Position numbers and translations under genes: made by a program. From Gemmatimonadaceae bacterium (GTDB taxonomy: Bacteria; Gemmatimonadota; Gemmatimonadetes; Gemmatimonadales; Gemmatimonadaceae): a stretch of 8,953 nucleotides of DNA. The stretch's first letter is position 1, and every line of letters begins with the position of its first letter. The DNA lies in the NCBI GenBank assembly GCA_014379705.1, contig JACMLI010000509.1, positions 1-8,953 of the forward strand. Reading direction: 5' to 3'. This document shows, piece by piece, positions 6,998-8,953 of the stretch. The notes beneath the pieces are model-generated. The model had not been told where the DNA came from. It saw nothing but the letters and a program-made list of their open reading frames with translations, and did no database searches.

Positions 6998-8053
6998 TCA
7001 GGAACGGCGGGCGAGGGCCCAGGCGGTGGTGGCGATCGGCTCGACCAGCTGTGCCATCTCGGTGGCCCGTCGGCTCGAGGCATTGCCGTCGAGGGCGCGT
7101 CGTCCGACGCCCTCGAGGATCGCCGCGAGGCGGAACAGGTTGTACACGATCAGCGCATCCCAGTCTGCCGGACGCGTCCCGCCCGCCCGGGCGAAGTACA
7201 AGTCAAGGTACTCCGACTCCGTGGGGATGCCTGACGAGTCGAGGTCCACGGACCCGAGGCTGCCAAACACGCCGGCAGGGAGATGCCAGAGCATGCACTG
7301 GTAGCTCAGGTCGGCGAGGGGGTCGCCGAGCGTGGAGAGCTCCCAATCAATGAGGGCCCGGACGGTGGGTGTGGCGGCGTCGAAGATGACGTTGTCGAGC
7401 CGGTAGTCGCCGTGAATGACCGCCTCCCGACCACTTGGAACGGGAGAACGCACGGCGAGCCACGCCATGAGGTCGTCCATGGCTGCGAGGGGCTGCACGC
7501 GCGAGGCGCGGTACTGCTCACTCCAGCGTGCGATCTGTCGCGCGAAGTAGTTGCCACGCTTGCCGAAGTCGGCGAGGCCGGCGTCGTCGATCGAAACGGC
7601 GTGCAACCGGGCGAGTGTATCGGCGAGCGCGTGGTACGTCGCGCGGCGCCCTGCCGGAGCGAGTTCAGGGAGCGCGGGCGACCAGAAGATGCGCCCCGTC
7701 ACGTGCTCCATCACGAAGAACGGCGTCGGCATCACCTCGGGGTCGTCGCAGAAGGCGAGCGGCCTGGCGACCGGGATGCCCTGCGCGTGCAGCGCGCTCG
7801 TTATGCGGTATTCGCGGTCGACGGCGTGCGCCGTCTTGAGCGTTGGCCCGGCGGGCTTGCGGCGAAGCACATACGCACCGCGCGCGGTGGTGAGGAGGAA
7901 CGTGGGATTCGACTGGCCACCCGAAAACTGTTGCACCTGCATCGGGCCCTTGAAACCGGCGACATGCGCTTCCAGCCACGCAGTGACGCGGTCCTCGTTG
8001 AAGGCGTGGGCCGGTCGCACCTCGTCGAGGCCTGTGGATGCGGTGTCAGACAT
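6998..8053 (-). CDS. APH-fold phosphotransferase family protein, probable hydroxyacyl-CoA kinase
   Basis: A 351-residue kinase of the aminoglycoside-phosphotransferase fold, in the subfamily fused to acyl-CoA dehydrogenase in ACAD10/ACAD11 and standing alone as LvaA of Pseudomonas putida. From ATG 8053, the nucleotide loop QFSGGQSNPT is at 42-51, the ATP-contacting Lys in VLRRKP is K66, and the catalytic loop HGDYRLDN is at 214-221 (D216, N221). The metal-binding DWE is at 236-238, within LIDWELSTLGDPLADL. All kinase residues are intact. The neighbouring dehydrogenase makes 4-hydroxyacyl-CoA a more likely substrate than an antibiotic. ATG 8080 is an in-frame alternative adding nine residues; neither start has a strong RBS (a weak GAG lies 7 nt before 8053). 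It is probably the first gene of the kinase-dehydrogenase operon, with its promoter in 8054-8261. Confidence 0.94.
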   Translation of the reverse strand: MSDTASTGLDEVRPAHAFNEDRVTAWLEAHVAGFKGPMQVQQFSGGQSNPTFLLTTARGAYVLRRKPAGPTLKTAHAVDREYRITSALHAQGIPVARPLAFCDDPEVMPTPFFVMEHVTGRIFWSPALPELAPAGRRATYHALADTLARLHAVSIDDAGLADFGKRGNYFARQIARWSEQYRASRVQPLAAMDDLMAWLAVRSPVPSGREAVIHGDYRLDNVIFDAATPTVRALIDWELSTLGDPLADLSYQCMLWHLPAGVFGSLGSVDLDSSGIPTESEYLDLYFARAGGTRPADWDALIVYNLFRLAAILEGVGRRALDGNASSRRATEMAQLVEPIATTAWALARRS

Positions 8054-8152
8054 CAGGGACTCGTCGCTCCGGCGAAGCATGCCCCGGCAGGCAGTAAGCC
8101 GGGGGCCGGAGCCCCGTGTCGTTGATCTCGCCGCGAAAGTGGCAGCCAGGGC

Positions 8153-8206
8153 GAATCACGGGAATCACGGGCAGTACGAGAAGCACGGGAGGCACGAGAC
8201 AACGAC
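8153..8206. repeat. Degenerate 9-bp tandem repeat in the intergenic region
   Basis: Six consecutive 9-nt units read GAATCACGG, GAATCACGG, GCAGTACGA, GAAGCACGG, GAGGCACGA and GACAACGAC. The first two are identical and the rest diverge from a GAnnCACGG-like consensus. On the minus strand the same array reads as repeated CCCGTGATT/CTCGTGCCT. It lies in the 208-bp gap between the plug-domain gene and the phosphotransferase, about 100-150 bp upstream of the latter's start. Its role is unknown; it may be a slippage minisatellite or sit in the promoter region. Confidence 0.65.
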
Positions 8207-8213
8207 GCTGGGG

Positions 8214-8239
8214 CCCGGATCCTCGCTCGCTGGTCCGGG
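8214..8239 (-). terminator. GC-rich hairpin after the plug-domain gene, candidate terminator
   Basis: On the minus strand CCCGGA (8239-8234) pairs with TCCGGG (8219-8214), with an inner CC/GG pairing across a one-base bulge. The hairpin begins about 22 nt after the stop codon of the gene at 8262. No T-run follows, so it would be an atypical terminator or a 3'-end stabiliser. Its position between two co-directional genes with a 208-bp gap supports separate transcription units. Confidence 0.35.
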
Positions 8240-8261
8240 ATGACTGAGGGGTGGCGTCGCT

Positions 8262-8953
8262 TCACGGCGGGGCGCGACGCGTCCACAGCAGGATCGTGCC
8301 GCACGCCGCGGACGAGCCGCTGTACCGCGAGGGTGTCTGCGCCCCGCCGCGATACACCTCGATGCCCTCCAGTCCAACCGCCCGGAACTGGTCGACCTGC
8401 GGCGGTAGGCCGCCTGCTGTCGGTGAGTAGAGGATCACGCCATCGAGGAAGACCTCGAAGTAGCACGCCTTCGGCATCGCACAGTTCTTCAGGCTGCCGC
8501 CGGTTCGCTCCATGGCCATGACGCTCATGCTCTGGTTCTGCGACGCGAGCGCGAAGCCGCCAAGGGAGTGGCGCACGTACTGGATCCGGTTCGCCTTCCG
8601 TCGCAGCACCTCGGTCACGGTCGCGCCGCCAAATGTGTCGAGCTGCGCGCGCGTCACGAACGTACCGAAGCCATCCTTCCGCCGTTCCTCGAACTCGGGA
8701 ATGGCCGATGCGGGCGCAGACTCCGTGACTTCGACTTCTGGAAGACGCGTCGCATCCGTCGGGCGAACGATCACTTCGACGTCGGCCGTATCGCCTTCTG
8801 ACAGTCGTATGCTCGCGTTGTAGGGTGAGAACCCGACGGCGCGGATGGTGAAGCGCAGGGGGCCTCCCGACAGCCCCCCGAGGAGAAAGCGCCCATCTCC
8901 CGAACTCGCCCCCCGCAGACTGTCCGCGACGCGCACCTCCGCGCCGGCGAGCG
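8262..8953 (-). CDS. Carboxypeptidase-regulatory / TonB-plug domain protein without a barrel (5' end outside window)
   Basis: Partial at the N-terminus: the frame stays open through the window edge, and the residues before GTG 8936 (LAGAE) continue the same beta-sandwich repeat, so the true start lies beyond 8953. Counting from GTG 8936, residues 1-60 are the end of a carboxypeptidase-regulatory-like domain (SGDGRFLLGGLSGG, then IRAVGF). Residues 75-100 are a charged linker with FEERRKDGFGTFVT. Residues about 101-220 are a TonB-receptor plug (TVTEVLRRKANRIQ; GLEGIEVYRGG; ACGTILLWTR). The protein stops four residues later, where a receptor would begin its 22-strand barrel. Three Cys (152, 158, 212) could form disulfides in the periplasm. 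It is probably an exported envelope protein; a standalone plug cannot by itself be a transport channel. The early stop is a clean TGA with no barrel sequence after it, so recent truncation is not indicated. Confidence 0.85.
   Translation of the reverse strand, partial: LAGAEVRVADSLRGASSGDGRFLLGGLSGGPLRFTIRAVGFSPYNASIRLSEGDTADVEVIVRPTDATRLPEVEVTESAPASAIPEFEERRKDGFGTFVTRAQLDTFGGATVTEVLRRKANRIQYVRHSLGGFALASQNQSMSVMAMERTGGSLKNCAMPKACYFEVFLDGVILYSPTAGGLPPQVDQFRAVGLEGIEVYRGGAQTPSRYSGSSAACGTILLWTRRAPP

Noticed and set aside
6297..7304. 335-codon plus-strand frame across the dehydrogenase and kinase genes
   Set aside because: It runs antisense to two well-supported enzymes, and its composition (repeated His/Arg/Gly runs) is that of a reverse-complement shadow.
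6998..8053. Aminoglycoside resistance gene
   Set aside because: The APH fold is shared, but pairing with an ACAD10/11-type dehydrogenase points to lipid-related acyl-CoA metabolism.
7283..8125. 280-codon plus-strand frame opposite the phosphotransferase
   Set aside because: It is antisense to intact kinase motifs, with no RBS and no recognisable domain.
8153..8206. CRISPR array
   Set aside because: Units are only 9 nt and contiguous with no spacers, so this is a tandem repeat.

Overview
The window is a GC-rich bacterial chromosome segment. Its best-fitting source is the phylum Gemmatimonadota or a close relative. That placement is an inference from the very high GC, the weak Shine-Dalgarno usage and the carboxypeptidase-regulatory/TonB-plug protein ending in ACGTILLWTRR, a style frequent in that phylum. 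No rRNA, tRNA, CRISPR array, transposase or integrase is visible, so the segment reads as resident chromosome.

Layout. The plus-strand half (1-5370) holds one very large CHASE/PAS hybrid histidine kinase (104-4921). A structured non-coding stretch follows (4922-5138), then a 54-residue peptide gene (5139-5303) with a textbook ribosome binding site, closed by a clean rho-independent terminator (5337-5370). The minus-strand half (5398-8953) converges on that terminator. In transcription order it holds the 3' part of a carboxypeptidase-regulatory/TonB-plug protein (8953-8262, 5' end outside the window), a short intergenic minisatellite of 9-bp units (8153-8206), an APH-fold phosphotransferase (8053-6998), an acyl-CoA dehydrogenase (6971-5763) and a 90-residue protein of unknown function (5670-5398).

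How the genes work together. The kinase carries its own receiver and HPt domains, so it is a self-contained phosphorelay lacking only a terminal response regulator, which is not in the window. The phosphotransferase and dehydrogenase are about 26 bp apart and form the bacterial two-gene counterpart of the animal ACAD10/ACAD11 fusion (compare LvaA/LvaC of Pseudomonas putida). They probably activate 4-hydroxyacyl-CoAs by phosphorylation and then convert them into beta-oxidation intermediates.

The most interesting item is the 54-residue peptide. Its N-terminus matches the lasso-peptide leader pattern Y-x2-P-x-L-x3-G-x-F-x3-T with canonical spacing. The presumed core is unusual (two Cys, no acidic residue at ring position 7-9 from the predicted +1), and no maturation enzymes lie nearby. 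It looks like an orphan or trans-processed RiPP precursor with its own RBS and terminator.
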